DNA of 64,000 nt from Dryocosmus kuriphilus (GCA_038277395.1 CM076195.1:53763551-53827550); one strand, 5' to 3'. Counted from the stretch's first letter, positions 19,486 through 30,784 are shown. Notes: generated from the letters alone by a model not told the origin. Program-made: numbers and translations.

Positions 19486-20549
19486 AAAAATATCGAGCGA
19501 GCCGAGCCGACCCCGCCCCCCAGGTCGATAGTAATACAAATGCACGCAACAATTATAAGTAGCGAAAATGATGACGATGTCAAAGAAACGTCGGAACACC
19601 CGCTGCCACCCTTCAAGTCAAGCTTCAAGGAAGATCTCCTAAAATCGTTTGCGCAATTCGACGCTCAAGCATCACTAAATTGGGATCACGAGCAATTAAG
19701 GGAAGGCAACCAAAGTCTGTGGACCTACGTCTCCGAAGGAGAAGAAAATGAGGAACTACTTGAGGAATTGGAACTTCTTGATCCATGCGGCGTATACGAT
19801 GACAACACTTTTGCAGAAGGAGTGAAGACCTTGCTGTAAAGCTACGAGAAACAGTTCACTTAGGGCATTGATAAATGTTCGGAATCTGAACTAACGCAAA
19901 CCACTCCACAGGTGGTCATGGAACTCCCAGCGAAGACCACTTGGCCAAACGAACGAAGCGAAGTACTAAATTCCTCCCCCACAAAAATTTCCGGTTTGGT
20001 AAAAAGAAGCACCGTTCGATTCAAGGACACTCTTGAAGAAGCCGAGCTCGTCCCAGGTTCTTCAATCGTAGGGCGAAACCAACGAATGGAAACCCTGTCC
20101 CTTGCCCCAGCTCCAGAAATAGCACCGGGCGCCAAATCTACATCGTTTACAAACCTCAATATGAACCCGAACTTCAAGAAAAAAGAAACCTTATTCTATA
20201 GAAAGCCAGGTTTGAATCCACGAAAATTACAACCTGGAAGAACATTTGAAGCTTCACAGATGAACCCTCCACAATTCTCTTCTTCCTCAACTAACGTGAA
20301 TCTACTCTAAACTGACGACTCCTCCACAACGAAGCATTCCTTGAAAACCCTATGGAAAAAAAATCAAAGTTGGTTAACCTGAGTGAAAGGGGACCCAACA
20401 TTCTTCACCAGCGGATCGCACCTCTGATTTATAGGAGAGACAAGTATTCCCACTTTATATCAGAGGATGGCGAATCAACAAACCACTTCACAAAACTCAT
20501 AGCTGAATATCACAGCAGTGGACCGGCGGTCACAAGGGCGTGACCAAGA
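19486..20549 (+). other. E1 spacer between the second RNase H and integrase
   Basis: Open stretches at 19372-19839, 19912-20310 and 20352-20543 encode acidic or S/P/N-rich peptide (EGEENEELLEELELLDPCGV; LSLAPAPEIAPG) with few stops between them. I recognise no domain. The length, about 350 residues, is long for a gypsy RNase H-integrase spacer and resembles the long spacer of E2. Confidence 0.5.
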
Positions 20550-20725
20550 AGTAACGCCGCATCAGAGAGAGATACCCCTGGCCTGTTTTACGGGATCTTC
20601 GAAAATGTAATCCTCGATACAGTGGGAAAAATGTCTATTACACCGCCCGGAAACCGTCACATTTTGACGATGCAGGACAATTTCAGTAAAAACTGCATAA
20701 CTGTCCCTATACCAGCCCTCAAGAT
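20550..20725 (+). pseudogene. E1 integrase core, 5' part, truncated
   Basis: The frame reads FENVILDTVGK then PPGNRHILTMQDNFSKNCIT and VPIP. This is the first strand of the integrase (rve) core: Asp of the D-D-E triad in LDTVG and the GN.HILT.QDN.SK motif. The match ends at about 20725, where an LTR-like repeat begins. The rest of an integrase of comparable type, followed by env, is found from about 39225. Confidence 0.75.
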
Positions 20726-21165
20726 TTTACGATCTCAAATTATAATTCTTAAATTTTAATAATTTTATCATAACCCAGAATAATATAACTCTGCGTCACC
20801 ATAACACGTGCTCAAGTTAATGCTGACTAGACTCGCTCGAGCAGGCGTCGACTCACGATGATTTCACTAAGGTAGATAAAGCTGTTAACTCAAGTTAATC
20901 GAAGCTCATTAACACATGTAGAGAAACTCTAGGTAATGCAGAAAAGTTAGAAATGATAACCTAAGCATGATAAAAGAAATCCAACTAACTTGTATTATCG
21001 CATTAATGAATTCAATGTACCAGCGTTTGATGATATGATAAGCAATTATAAGACTTAACCAAATAAGAAACTTAACAAATAGGTAGGAGCACCAACGCAT
21101 GATTATGTATCGATGACTAAATGTGAATTGGCATCCGAGAAGCAGAAGGAACAATGGAAGAATTC
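20726..21165 (+). repeat. LTR-like direct repeat, left copy (5' edge of E2)
   Basis: About 440 bp match 37614-38053 in the same orientation at roughly 85% identity. Shared blocks include TCTCAAATTAT, AATTTTAATAATTTTATC, GACTAGACTCGCTCGA, GGCGTCGAC and TTAATGAATTCAATGTACCA. It starts exactly where the E1 integrase match stops. The right copy follows a purine tract. The simplest reading is that the two are LTR parts of one inserted element, but downstream of 21165 the copies no longer match by eye. Confidence 0.65.
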
Positions 21166-22520
21166 CAAATTAGCTGCAGTGTTGAATAAGGATAGAAAAC
21201 TGTACAAGCACTCGAGAGTATCAGTCTTTTTGGGTTCGTTGCACGGCCACCTTCGGGGTAAAGCAAAGTTCGAGGTGTTTTTTAGGCGTTGGCATACCTC
21301 GCGTGATCGCAAGTCCTATCATCGTTAATAAATCTACAAATTGCACTCAAATAACCTTGCGTGTACTCCTTGTAGAAAGATTGTGCAAATGAAGTGTCTA
21401 AAACTACGAAAAAATTACGTTTAAACTCCGCGCAAGCTGAAATTAGAATCATCGAGTTGTCAGCAAGAAACTGAAGCACTTAAATCGCCATGCGGATGAC
21501 GCAGCGCTTGTTTTAACAATACAACTAGCTCTCACCGGAGAATCCGAGGAGAAACTTAGCAGTCATACGGGTGAACGTACTTGGGTCTGATGTGATGATT
21601 TCGCATTACTAACAGCCTGACGCGCTCCCCGAACTACTGCCTGGCTCGTTGATATGCACGGACTACTGAGTTTGACCCGAATGTCAGGCATCACTGAAAG
21701 TCTCGTTTTGATATTCTCCCGTGTAATAATTTCTCATCTCTCAGCTCGACTCAAGTTCAATTGTCTATAGCAAGTTCGTAATATACGCAAACTAATTAAT
21801 TGCTCTTGCGAATAATCTACTTAAACATTCGAATTAATTTCATCCAATGAATTGGTTACAAAGCGCATTTCACTCAAAAATAGACTTAGAAACCAAATTC
21901 CTTTTCAAAATTTCAATAATTCATAATTTGGAATCGAGTTTTTATTTCCAGCGCAACTAAGAGGGTAACATATAAGTTTTAAATTTGATAAAAATCGTTG
22001 CACTTTCTGGTGGAACATGACTTTCTCTCTATCCAGCTAAGCGACGTTCTACTCTGGAAACATACATGTAGCTGGCAGGTGGCTCACACAGCGTTAAAGA
22101 TGCATAAAACGCATAAAAGGCTTTATGTCTCAGCATTTTGAGAACCTGATAGCTAAGCAACGTTCATAAACAAAGATATCGATTTACACACATTATCTCA
22201 AAAGTGAAGTTGGTGATTTCATGTACGATCCAACTTTGAGCAGTAATGTAATGTAGGCAAACAAGCTTGTACATTTTGCTGATGTAAGTCGTAGTGTCAT
22301 TTGCATCTATCAAAAGGATAAAATATCTACAATCGGTATTACAAGAATTCCAATTTTGGATAAAATAATTGAGTTCTTTAACGTAACCCCAAAGGAGTTT
22401 TCTTCAGAAATAACTGGAATCATTGGAAGGTCATTTTGAACACAATTAGAATTGATAATTCCAGAGCTTTCTGTGTAAACGCCAAATTTCATTTAAAATA
22501 TCAAGAAAGTCTCGATCAAG
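21166..22520 (+). other. Region between the LTR-like repeat and E2 gag
   Basis: Probably the rest of an LTR plus leader of E2, or an unrelated insertion. Imperfect local repeats occur near 22030-22160 (AGCTAAGC.ACGTTC twice; GCATAAAACGCATAAAAGGC once). No clear tRNA primer-binding site was found. Frames on both strands are short and unrecognised. Confidence 0.35.
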
Positions 22521-23620
22521 ATGCATAATGAAACAAATTTCGGTGGCGATGCTTCGCGCACCCTTAGTGATGCCATGATAATATCAATGGCAGAATTTTT
22601 CGCCACACAACAGGGAGTAATGAATTTCCTACTTAGGATGGCAAAAATATGCTTGTTACGGATTTTGTCCAGGATATCGTAAACGGAGAAACAATTTACC
22701 ACCCGATTGCGAAAAACAGTATATAAAAGCAATTCTAGCAAGACTAAAAGGTGCTGCAGGAGACAGTACTCCTGGAAAGACCTTCGTTAGCATAAATGAC
22801 TTGATGAAATATCTAAAACAGCGTTTTGCTCCTCGAAAATCTTACTCATGGTACATATATATACGAAATTTCGACCATTAGGATGAAGCGGAACAAAAAC
22901 GTCAGTGAGTTCTTCGATCGATTATTGCTTTTGAAATCAGGAGCGCAAGTCGCTGTCGAGGATAAATATCCAAATGTAGATCAATTGCTAGCCCCCCTTA
23001 ACGATTGCGCTCTAGAAGATTTCAACCGCGGCTTACCTGAAAATATCACGAGACTAGTAGAAGCACGAAATCAAAAAGATTTGGAAGCAGGAATCAAAGT
23101 AGCACTCGAATATGAAGCAAGACAGCAAATTTATTCTCAACTACCAATAGGTACTTATCGTGAATCGAGGTACCTTCAATCGAGTTACTCAGAAATATGA
23201 GATCGAAGCCCTGGCCCTCATGTGCTACTTGCAACATTCCATGACTCCTATGAAGTTCCTGAGGTAAAACAAAACACGACAGGAATAATAAAACGTCCTA
23301 ATTCACCAGGATCATCAAATTATATCAATCATTATACACCGCATTATCAGCATCATTACATGCCTTAAAATCCTTATTCGCATCATATAGCTGCTCCCGT
23401 GCAGAATTCTGGATATTCGAATCACAATTACTACTGGAGAGGAGATACTCCAAGCCGCTCGCAATCTCATTTTCCAGTGAACAACGAAAATTTAAACTTC
23501 AGCTCCGCTCGCCGATCCGACGCAACGACGCGCACGTAGAAACAGGAACATCAAACCAGCGTACGAATTTTAAAGGAACACGAAAAAATTTTCACAGCAA
23601 CTTAGTAGAGAAGCCCTAAT
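22521..23620 (+). pseudogene. gag: E2 gag (capsid)
   Basis: An ATG at 22521 opens FGGDASRTLSDAMIISMAEF before a stop at about 22681. Further frames give LKGAAGDSTPGKTF then DLMKYLKQRFAPRKSYSWY. The longest intact piece, 22826-23200, reads MKRNKNVSEFFDRLLLLKSG and DFNRGLPENITRLVEARNQK. This is the same capsid pattern as E1 Gag but clearly diverged from it. The 3' part is H/Y/N/S-rich (about 23330-23480). Several frameshifts make it inactive. Confidence 0.75.
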
Positions 23621-23639
23621 CCTAGAATTTTCTTCTGCG

Positions 23640-23915
23640 GATTTCGCGAAATGAAGAACATCATTTAAAGTGAACACCGGAGCCGACATCAACATAATAA
23701 AGTCAGACTCTTTAGAAGAAGGTTTGTTAGTTACCGAAAGCTAATCCATTGAGATCACTGGAATAACGCCAGTTAGAATTTCCACTATTGCAACAGTTAA
23801 AACAAACTTAGAAAATTCTTAAGTAATATTGCACGTCGTTTCACGAGATTTTCCAATAAATACTGATAGTATTCTGGGACTGAAATATCTCCAACAAGAA
23901 AAAGTAGAAGTCGAA
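23640..23915 (+). pseudogene. E2 retropepsin domain
   Basis: One frame reads KVNTGADINIIKSDSLEEG, a stop, SIEITGITPVRISTIATVKT, a stop, then HVVSRDFPINTDSILGLKY. The layout is that of the gypsy protease, with the conserved SILGL near its end. The catalytic Asp of the DTG triad is replaced by Asn (NTG). Two in-frame stops are present. Confidence 0.75.
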
Positions 23916-24048
23916 GAACGCCCAAGTAGAAATACCTAGAAGTAGAAATAGATCCGCCGCAGCTTATTCCATTCGAATACTACAAATTCCGAATGAAGAA
24001 TATACACCTCCTGAAAATAGATTAGAAGCTATCCTAGATTAACTACAA

Positions 24049-24572
24049 TTGGAACACTTCTATGAAGAAGAAAAGGAGCATGTGATCAAGATAGTCGAAG
24101 ATTATGCGGACATTTTCTACCTACCAGGAGAACGATTGACACTTACTGATCTAGTTCATCATAGAATACAAACGAAGGACGATGTTCCAGTTCACGTTCG
24201 TCCTTATCGATTCTCCCCTTCGAAAAAGGAAGAAGGATAACTCGTTCTAAATAAGATGCTTATAGAAGGAGCAATCGAACATTCAAATTCTCCTTACAGC
24301 TCTCCTATGTTAATAATCCAAAAGAAGCTGGATCACACGGGAAAGAGGAAATATGGTATCGTGATAGGCTATCGACTTTTAATTGAAAAAAGAATTGACG
24401 ATGCTTATCCAGTTCCAAACATTTCCGAAATTCTGGATCACTTGGGAAAGTCTCGATATTTCACAGTTTTTGACCTTACAAGCGGATTTCATCAAACTGA
24501 ACTAGATCTCAGAGATAGATCAAAAACTACCTTTTCTTTTCTAATTGGGCATTATAAATACATCAGGATGTC
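24049..24572 (+). pseudogene. pol: E2 reverse transcriptase, 5' part (split by a foldback element)
   Basis: One frame with a single stop (24238-24240) carries EEEKEHVIKIVEDYADIFYL, PGERLTLTDLVHHRIQTKDD, NSPYSSPMLIIQKKLDHTGK and AYPVPNISEILDHLGKSRYF, then TVFDLTSGFHQTELD with the first catalytic Asp. FLIGHYKYIRM is the last matching peptide. The following codons belong to an inserted element, and the RT resumes at 27291. CAGGATGTC at 24564-24572 is the left copy of the target duplication. Confidence 0.85.
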
Positions 24573-24799
24573 AAGTCCGTAGCAGTAGACCCGTCCCCCA
24601 CACATTTTTGAAAGTAGCCCAACTACAATCGAGTACATCCCACATACACTCCATCGCACTACAAAAAAAAAAACAAAAAAAAAAATTTTTTGCGCCAATT
24701 AACGAACAGAGATAGAAGTTGTTGTAGGAGGGGGTTGGTGAAACGCAGGTGTTAATTAATTTAATATGCCTTTTCATACAAATTTTAGTAATGGGAAGT

Positions 24800-25500
24800 A
24801 ATTTACTCTAAATGCGCTCCATTGCACCTCAGAAAATTTCCAATTTCGATAAAAAATAATCGAGATATTGAGACCGTAACCCTTGTAGCAGGCGATGACC
24901 CATGATGACATTTATTCCAAAAATTGACGACAAATTAGATTATCAATAATCAATTCGATTTGATTTTAAATGCTCTCTATTGCACCATTACCTAAAAAAA
25001 TCCTGTTTTAAAAATACACTGCAAGAAAGCATAAACTTTCGGTGGGGGCTGGTGAGACGCTATGTATAATTACTGTTCTAATTAATTTTTTCCATTTTCC
25101 CTGGCACATTCTAAAGAGCTTCAAATGCTCTCCATAGCACCACCGAAAACTTCAATTGCAGTCAATTAGAAGTTCTGCTTTTGAGCGAGTAAGTACAGGG
25201 GGGTGGGGGGGCTAGTGAGACGATATGAATAATTAACGTTCTAATTAACATTTTTTAATATACACTAGCAAATATCAAAGAGCTTCAAATGCGCTCCATA
25301 GCACCACCGAAAACTTCAATTGCACTCAATTAGAAGTGTAGCCTTGAGCGCGTAAGTGCAGTTGGGGGAGGAGGGGGGGGGGGGGGCTAGTGAGACGATA
25401 TGAATAATTAACGTTCTAATTGAAATTTTCGTACTTTTCCTGGCGCATGTCAAAGAACTTCAAATGCGCTCCATAGCACCACCGAAAAATTCAATTTGTA
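24800..25500 (+). repeat. Left-arm subrepeats of the foldback element
   Basis: Imperfect units of about 170-190 bp share CTTCAAATGCGCTCCATAGC, ACCACCGAAAACTTCAATTG, ATTAGAAGT, a G-rich run, CTAGTGAGACGATATGAATA and ATTAACGTTCTAATT. A G14 tract lies at 25373-25386. The same units appear inverted in the right arm. Confidence 0.8.
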
Positions 25501-26239
25501 TCGCTAATGAGCATGTAAAATTATTAAAATTTTCTGAATTTATTGGTTTTCAATTTTTATTAGATATATACATTATTAATGCTATTAATTATTGATTTTC
25601 AAAGTTCCTCTTGTGTCCTTGCTTCTGTACAGGAAACTGAATATTTTAAAATTTATTTGGAGTTGTCGATATATATTGTTCGCTCCTTCCCCTTTCCTTT
25701 CATCTTTCACGTTTGAAGGAAATACGTTAATGCTTATAGAAATTCGCTGCGATTATTTCTTCAGTCGTATTTTAACTACAGCCTGTATGAAGTAGAGTTT
25801 TTGGGAATAGATATTCGCATATTTCTACCGTATGAAATAAAGTTTTATTTGTATTTAGTCATTCTACTTGGAAATAAGAAGGAAATTATATGAACGTAAT
25901 TATTCGATCTTACATTTATGTTAATTTTTTTTGTACCATTGTGTCATGTTTATACCTACCTCTTTATTATAACTATAATTTATTGATCGCCATAATGTTT
26001 GAACTTCTTTTGTTACTCTGAATGAGGCTTTAGGGAAGCAATATGAATAGTGATAGCAACGTTTATTTATAAACTTTTTTATGAAGCTCAAAGTACACAC
26101 ATTTATCAGATGACAAATTAAAATGCATTATAATGTAGGAACTTTTCATACAACGCAACTTTTAGGGACAACGTTTATTGAGAGTATCGGACTGATACCT
26201 CTTTTTCGTCTTTACATTGTGTAAAAAATCAACTTTATG

Positions 26240-27180
26240 GCAAATTCTGTAGACAAAAGCAGCACTTCTAATTGAGCGCTATTAATGTTTTTGGTGGTGC
26301 GATGAAGTACATTCGAAGCCCTTTGGAATGTGCCAGTGCACATTAAAAAATTTTAATTAGAACGTTAATTATTCATATCGTCTTATTAGCCCCCCACCTG
26401 TATTTACGCGCTCAAAAGCAGCACTTCTAATTGAGCGCAATTTAAATTGTTTGTGGTGCTACAGAGCGCATTTGAAGTTTTTTGGAATGTGCTAGTGCAC
26501 ACTAAAGGATGATAATTAAAAACCATTTTGGAAGTGTCGAAAATGGTTTTTATTTACATTAATTCCCAGACGTTAAATAATTAAGAAGGAAAATTCGATC
26601 TCTCCTTAATATTATAAGATGATAATTAGAACTTTAGTTATTCATATCGTCTCATTGGCCACCCCACCTGTATTTACGCGCTTCAAAAGCAGCACATCTA
26701 GTTCAGCGCAATTGAAGTTTTCGGTGGTGCTATGGAGCGAATTTGAAGCTCTTTGGAATTAGACGGTGCAAATGTAAAAAAATTCATGCCGTCTCCCTAG
26801 CCAGGGAAAATGGAAAAATGTTAATTAGAAGGTAATTATACATAGCGTTTCCTCGAACCCCCTTCGCCCCTCCGAAAGTTTGTGCTTTTTGTAGTGTATT
26901 TTTAAAGTGGGATTTTTTTGGTTAATGGTGCAATAGAGCGTATTTGAAATCAAATTGAATTGATTAGTATTGATAATCTAATTTGTCATAAATTTTTGGT
27001 GGTGCAATGGAGCGCATTTGTACTAGATTATATCCCATTACTAAAATATGTATAAGAAGACATATTAAATTAATTAACATCTGTGTTGCTCCAACCCCCC
27101 ACCAGTTTCTATCTATGTCAGTAAATTGGCGCAATTTTTTTAAAATTTGTTTTTGAAATAGAGCGCATTTGAAGCTAAAA
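26240..27180 (-). repeat. Right-arm subrepeats of the foldback element
   Basis: Units read in the opposite orientation to the left arm: GCACTTCTAATTGAGCGC, TTCGGTGGTGCTATGGAGCG and TTAGAACGTTAATTATTCAT, followed by ATCGTCT. At least four degenerate copies are present. A G16 tract lies near the outer end at 27250-27265. Confidence 0.8.
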
Positions 27181-27290
27181 ATGTAGCGCAAAGAACTTAG
27201 GAAGCATTCGGAGTGCAATCGATTACAATTGGGCCACTATGAAGAATATGGGGGGGGGGGGGGGGCTTCTGCGACGGACCTCATGATGCC

Positions 27291-27560
27291 TATGGGTTTA
27301 AAGATTTCCCGTGCACCATCTCAACGATTAATGGATCAAGTTCTTCTAGGATTACAAGGGGAAGAGTTGTTCATATATTTGGACGACATAGTAATTTACG
27401 CAGAAGCTCTTGGAGAACATGAAATAAGTGAGTCGTCTTCTTACTGGTGTAAGAGAAGCTAATCTTCTACTACAACCAGATAAATGTGAATTCCTTTTTA
27501 AAGAAATTACTTAAGAATGCTAGGAATATAAAACAATTCCTAGAATTAGCTGGATATTAT
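27291..27560 (+). pseudogene. pol: E2 reverse transcriptase, 3' part with Y-x-D-D loop
   Basis: PMGLKISRAPSQRLMDQVLL and then GEELFIYLDDIVIYAEALGE continue the RT interrupted at 24572. The YLDD catalytic loop is intact. A frameshift follows GEHE, then REANLLLQPDKCEFLFKEIT, a stop, and NARNIKQFLELAGYYRRFI. About 30 residues between KEIT and the FL.LAGYYRRFI motif are missing compared with the usual gypsy RT. Confidence 0.85.
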
Positions 27561-28120
27561 AGAAGATTCATCATGGATTTCGCAGCTAGAAATAAGCCGT
27601 TGACGAAGCTACTCAAGAAAGTAACTCCTTTCATTTCTGGGCGGACTGAAGACAACAGTTTCACGGATTTGAGACAGGCTCTATGCGAAAGCCCAATTCT
27701 ACAATATCCAGACTACGAAAAGCCTTTCACCATAACAACAGGCGCCTCCGGATATGCAATTGGCGCTGTTTTGAGCCAAGAAAAGGATGGTATAGATCTT
27801 CCTATAGCATATTATTCTCACGTATTGAATGTTGCTGAATGAAATTACTCCAGCACGGAAAAAGAATTTCTAGCGATTCTATATGCAGTACATCAGTATC
27901 GGCACTGCATTTATGGAAAGAATTTCACACTGGTTAGTGATCACGAACCATTGAGATGGATAGATTCGGTAAAAGATCCGGTCCAAATATTGGTCCGTTG
28001 GCGAATAAAATTGAGAGATTATGACTACCATTCAAATCTAAGCCTAGGAAGCTGAATACAAAGGCGCTCGCTCTTTCTAGAAATCCTATTGAAGAAAGCT
28101 TTTCCGAAGAAAACATGTTC
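27561..28120 (+). pseudogene. E2 RNase H and tether
   Basis: The open frame 27486-27842 gives KPLTKLLKKVTPF, LRQALCESPILQYPDYEKPF and TITTGASGYAIGAVLSQEKD, then LPIAYYSHVLN. After one stop it continues NYSSTEKEFLAILYAVHQYR and TLVSDHEPLRWIDSVKDPVQ. The first catalytic Asp (TTDAS in the family) is Gly here; Glu (STEKEFLA) and the second Asp (VSDHEPL) remain. No second RNase HI domain like that of E1 was found downstream. Confidence 0.8.
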
Positions 28121-28140
28121 TAGAAGAGAAGTGACTCAGG

Positions 28141-28968
28141 TTGCTTCCCATGCAAACACGTCAAGTGAAAGGAAAGAAGCCAACAACTAAACCAAATATC
28201 AAATCACCAAGCATTAATTTGCAGAGAAATACACATGCGGTGATCACAAGGAAAGGATCTGATGCTAAGGACAATGATGCTCAACCATCCACCTCAGGAT
28301 CTCAACGAGCAAGACTTCCTAGATTGAAAAAGAAGGGTCAACTTCCAACCTCGTCCTCTGAATCTACCATCAATTTAAATGAAATTACTGTATGTCAAAG
28401 ATTGCTCCGCCGAAGAGTGGAAGAAGAAATAAATCAACTCCAACCTAATTATCGAGATTTAGAAGTACTGTTGGCGGCCTTTTCAGCGGCCAATACACCA
28501 AAATGTGCACCTGCAACGATCCCGGTACATTTTCAAGAAATATTTCCTGAAGGAACAGATCTGGAGGAAACGGTAGAGCAAGAAGAAACAGGAGCCATCA
28601 TAACCGTATGTTCCCCACAAAGTAACAGCGTAGATAGCTCCTCAGAAACAGAAAAGGAAGCGAACTGCTCAAAATTTACAGGAAAAGAACTACAAGCTTC
28701 ATATTCTAAGCTTAATGAGTCCCTACTGGCCCACAGAAGTTGGAAAGATGAAGTTTTAATCGAAGGAAGGAACAGATTCCGCGAGGTTACGGCCGTATTA
28801 GAGGGAGAAGATGACCCTGAAGTCCTCGTCGCAATAGAGGGACTTGAACCAAAAAGTGAGACTGAACGTTCTCAAAGAATAGACTCAGTCATAAACTGGT
28901 CCGTGAATAAATTAAAAGATCTAAAATCAAGAAAAGTTATTGACAAACGAATTGAAAACAGTGGATGA
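28141..28968 (+). pseudogene. E2 long spacer between RNase H and integrase
   Basis: A 275-codon uninterrupted frame (opening at TTG) encodes basic, S/T/K-rich sequence (QPSTSGSQRARLPRLKKKGQ). An E-rich part follows (VEQEETGAIITV, VTAVLEGEDDPEVLVAIEG), then a charged, possibly helical end (NWSVNKLKDLKSRKVIDK). It is the longest intact frame in the window. No known fold is recognised. It is presumably a linker of the Pol polyprotein, as at the same position in E1. Confidence 0.5.
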
Positions 28969-29350
28969 GACTCTCATTCACCAGGCAAAGAAGCATTGCC
29001 CGAATTCAGGAAACATAAGAGTTAACTTTCGCGAAGCAAGTGATACTAATAATCACTCCCAAAGTATCGCAGGCACTCCGTCCATCAGACTATGGATTAC
29101 CACAAGGTTTGTCAACACCATTTCAATAGCCTATTGAAAATAATGAATAAATAGAAGTTTCAAAAACTCCTTTGGTGGGAATAACCACGAAAGGAACGCA
29201 TGTTACTACGACTAACGAATCAGAGGTAGAAACACCCGTGCCCGACCATACACATTCAGTTATCACTAGCATCCAACCGATATCACCAGCAATGTACACA
29301 CTATCTCCACGGGTAGAAATTCCCCTTACAATAAAAACCTGTGGAAATAA
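28969..29350 (+). other. E2 spacer, continued
   Basis: Short frames (28940-29137, 29172-29453) encode T/S/P-rich peptide such as VETPVPDHTHSVITSIQPIS. No recognised domain until the segment that begins near 29351. Confidence 0.4.
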
Positions 29351-29740
29351 TTTAACATATATAAGAGGAAATTACGTTCATTTTCTTTTTAAAGATAGTG
29401 AATTCACTATCTTTATAGGACGATTACTAATAGACATAGAAGCTATGGATTAATTTGTAAATAAAAGAACAATGCCCTAAAATAGGACAAGAGCTAGTAA
29501 CGCCTCGAGGGCGCTATAAAACTCACACGGTCATTATTAAACAACATTACACCGATGAATTGTGCGAGGAAAATTTAACAAATTGATTGCACAATTTATA
29601 CTTAGCCCTAGAGAAAGACAACTACAAATCTTTCAGAATTTCGAGTCTCGGAGATTTATCCGAAACAATGCCCAAAAAATAAATTCTTGGACATTTTGAA
29701 AGAAGACTTCGAAGATAGTAACATAGAAATCACGACGTGT
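29351..29740 (+). pseudogene. E2 macrodomain-like segment before integrase (tentative)
   Basis: In shifting frames: LTYIRGNYVHFLFKDSEFTI, FIGRLLIDIEAMD, stop, GQELVTPRGRYKTHTVIIKQ, HYTDELCEENLTN, stop, NYKSFRISSLGDLSETMPKK, stop and frameshift, EDFEDSNIEITTC. The pattern resembles the fold order of TARG1/Poa1-type macrodomains, which bind ADP-ribose: an I.Y..G strand, a G.V.V..RG.Y....I.K..Y strand pair, a helix starting .ENL...L..L, an SFRIS...G strand, and a last helix ending in a .DI.ITV. strand. Ligand-loop glycines are poorly conserved. Three stops and at least one frameshift are present. Chance resemblance is possible; a profile comparison is needed. Confidence 0.35.
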
Positions 29741-30762
29741 GATGGAAATGCGTGTGCACCCCCTGAGGAGAAACGTGAACAAATTATAATTGAAAGTCAC
29801 CAGAGTAAGGTTGCAGGACATACATAAAGGTTCCAATAAGACATAATCGAATCCGATAAAAATTCGTGTGGCCCGGAATAAAAGAACAAATCACTGAGTA
29901 CGTACGAAGATGCAATACTTACCAAGAACAAAAAATAATTAGGGCCAAAACGCGCGAATCCATGTTGATCACAGACACTCCTATAGGTGCATTTGACAAG
30001 GTATCCCTTGACATTGTAGGCCCACTTCCGAACACCCCAGACGGAAATCGACATATCCTTACTATGCAAGACAATCTAACTAAGTACTGTATTGCAATAG
30101 CAATATCGGATATAGCCGCCACTGCTATAGCTCACGCCTTGCCGGAAAACTTAATTACACAATATGGCGCTCCAAAAGCTATATTGGAGGACCGAGGAAG
30201 CGACTTTATGGGAAAACTTTTCAGGAAAGTGTCTAAAATAATTGGAATATAAAAAGTCAGAACTTCAGGATATCAACCACAATCGAACGGATACCTGGAA
30301 AGAATCCATGCTTTGTGAGTTGACTATATTCGATCATATACCGATTATTACGATGATTGGGACAAACTGCTGCCATTTGGGATGTTTTCATACAACACGT
30401 CCCTACACGAAGCGACAAAATTCTCCCCGTTCGAATTAATATCCAGATTGGAAACTTACGGCTCTTACTTAAAGGAATTAATAACAAGATTATCTGAAAT
30501 CAAACATATGGCAGCGAGAAATCTGATTCGCTTTAAACAAAAAACCAAAATTCTTTACGATCGAAAAATAAACACATTCCTTGGAGAAGTAGGAGACAAA
30601 GTTTACGTAAAAAGAGAAACAAAATTTAATAAATTAGACAGTGAAAGTCATGGCCCATACACAATTGTAGATTTATTAGATAAACACACTGCAATCCTAG
30701 AAACCATCGACGAAAGAAGCTTTCAGAAACTTGTAGATAAGTTAAAAATTTCTCATGAATAA
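29741..30762 (+). pseudogene. E2 integrase (zinc-binding, core and C-terminal domains)
   Basis: The zinc-binding part reads IIIESHQSKVAGH, then FVWPGIKEQITEYVRRCNTY; the last cysteine of the HHCC set is Tyr. The core starts with FDKVSLDIVGPLPNTPDGNR and HILTMQDNLTKYCIAIAI, then YGAPKAILEDRGSDFMGKLF and SNGYLERIH, so all three D-D-E residues are present. FGMFSYNTSLHEATKFSPFE, KILYDRKINTFLGEVGDKVY and GPYTIVDLLDKHTAILETI form the C-terminal domain. Stops at 30250-30252 and 30317-30319 interrupt a single frame that continues to 30762 without a frameshift. Confidence 0.85.
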
Positions 30763-30784
30763 TAATCAGTGATCTTGACTAAAC

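Larger units (their letters stand above)
24573..27281. mobile_element. Foldback-type transposon, about 2.7 kb, with 9-bp target duplication
   Basis: The element lies inside the E2 RT gene. Its ends are inverted: AAGTCCGTAGCAG on the left, and the reverse complement of the right end reads AGGTCCGTCGCAG. The flanks CAGGATGTC (24564-24572) and CATGATGCC (27282-27290) are each one base from CAGGATGCC, which fits the RT codons, so they look like a 9-bp target duplication. Both arms, roughly 24573-25500 and 26240-27281, are inverted relative to each other and built of subrepeats (next entries). The middle, about 25500-26240, is AT-rich with no recognised transposase. Long subrepeated arms plus a 9-bp duplication fit the foldback/MULE-like style, probably non-autonomous. 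Confidence 0.85.

Noticed and set aside
28969..29350. A second RNase HI domain in E2, by analogy with E1
   Set aside because: No YVDGA, TDS or GNE.AD motif was found in any frame between the E2 tether and integrase.
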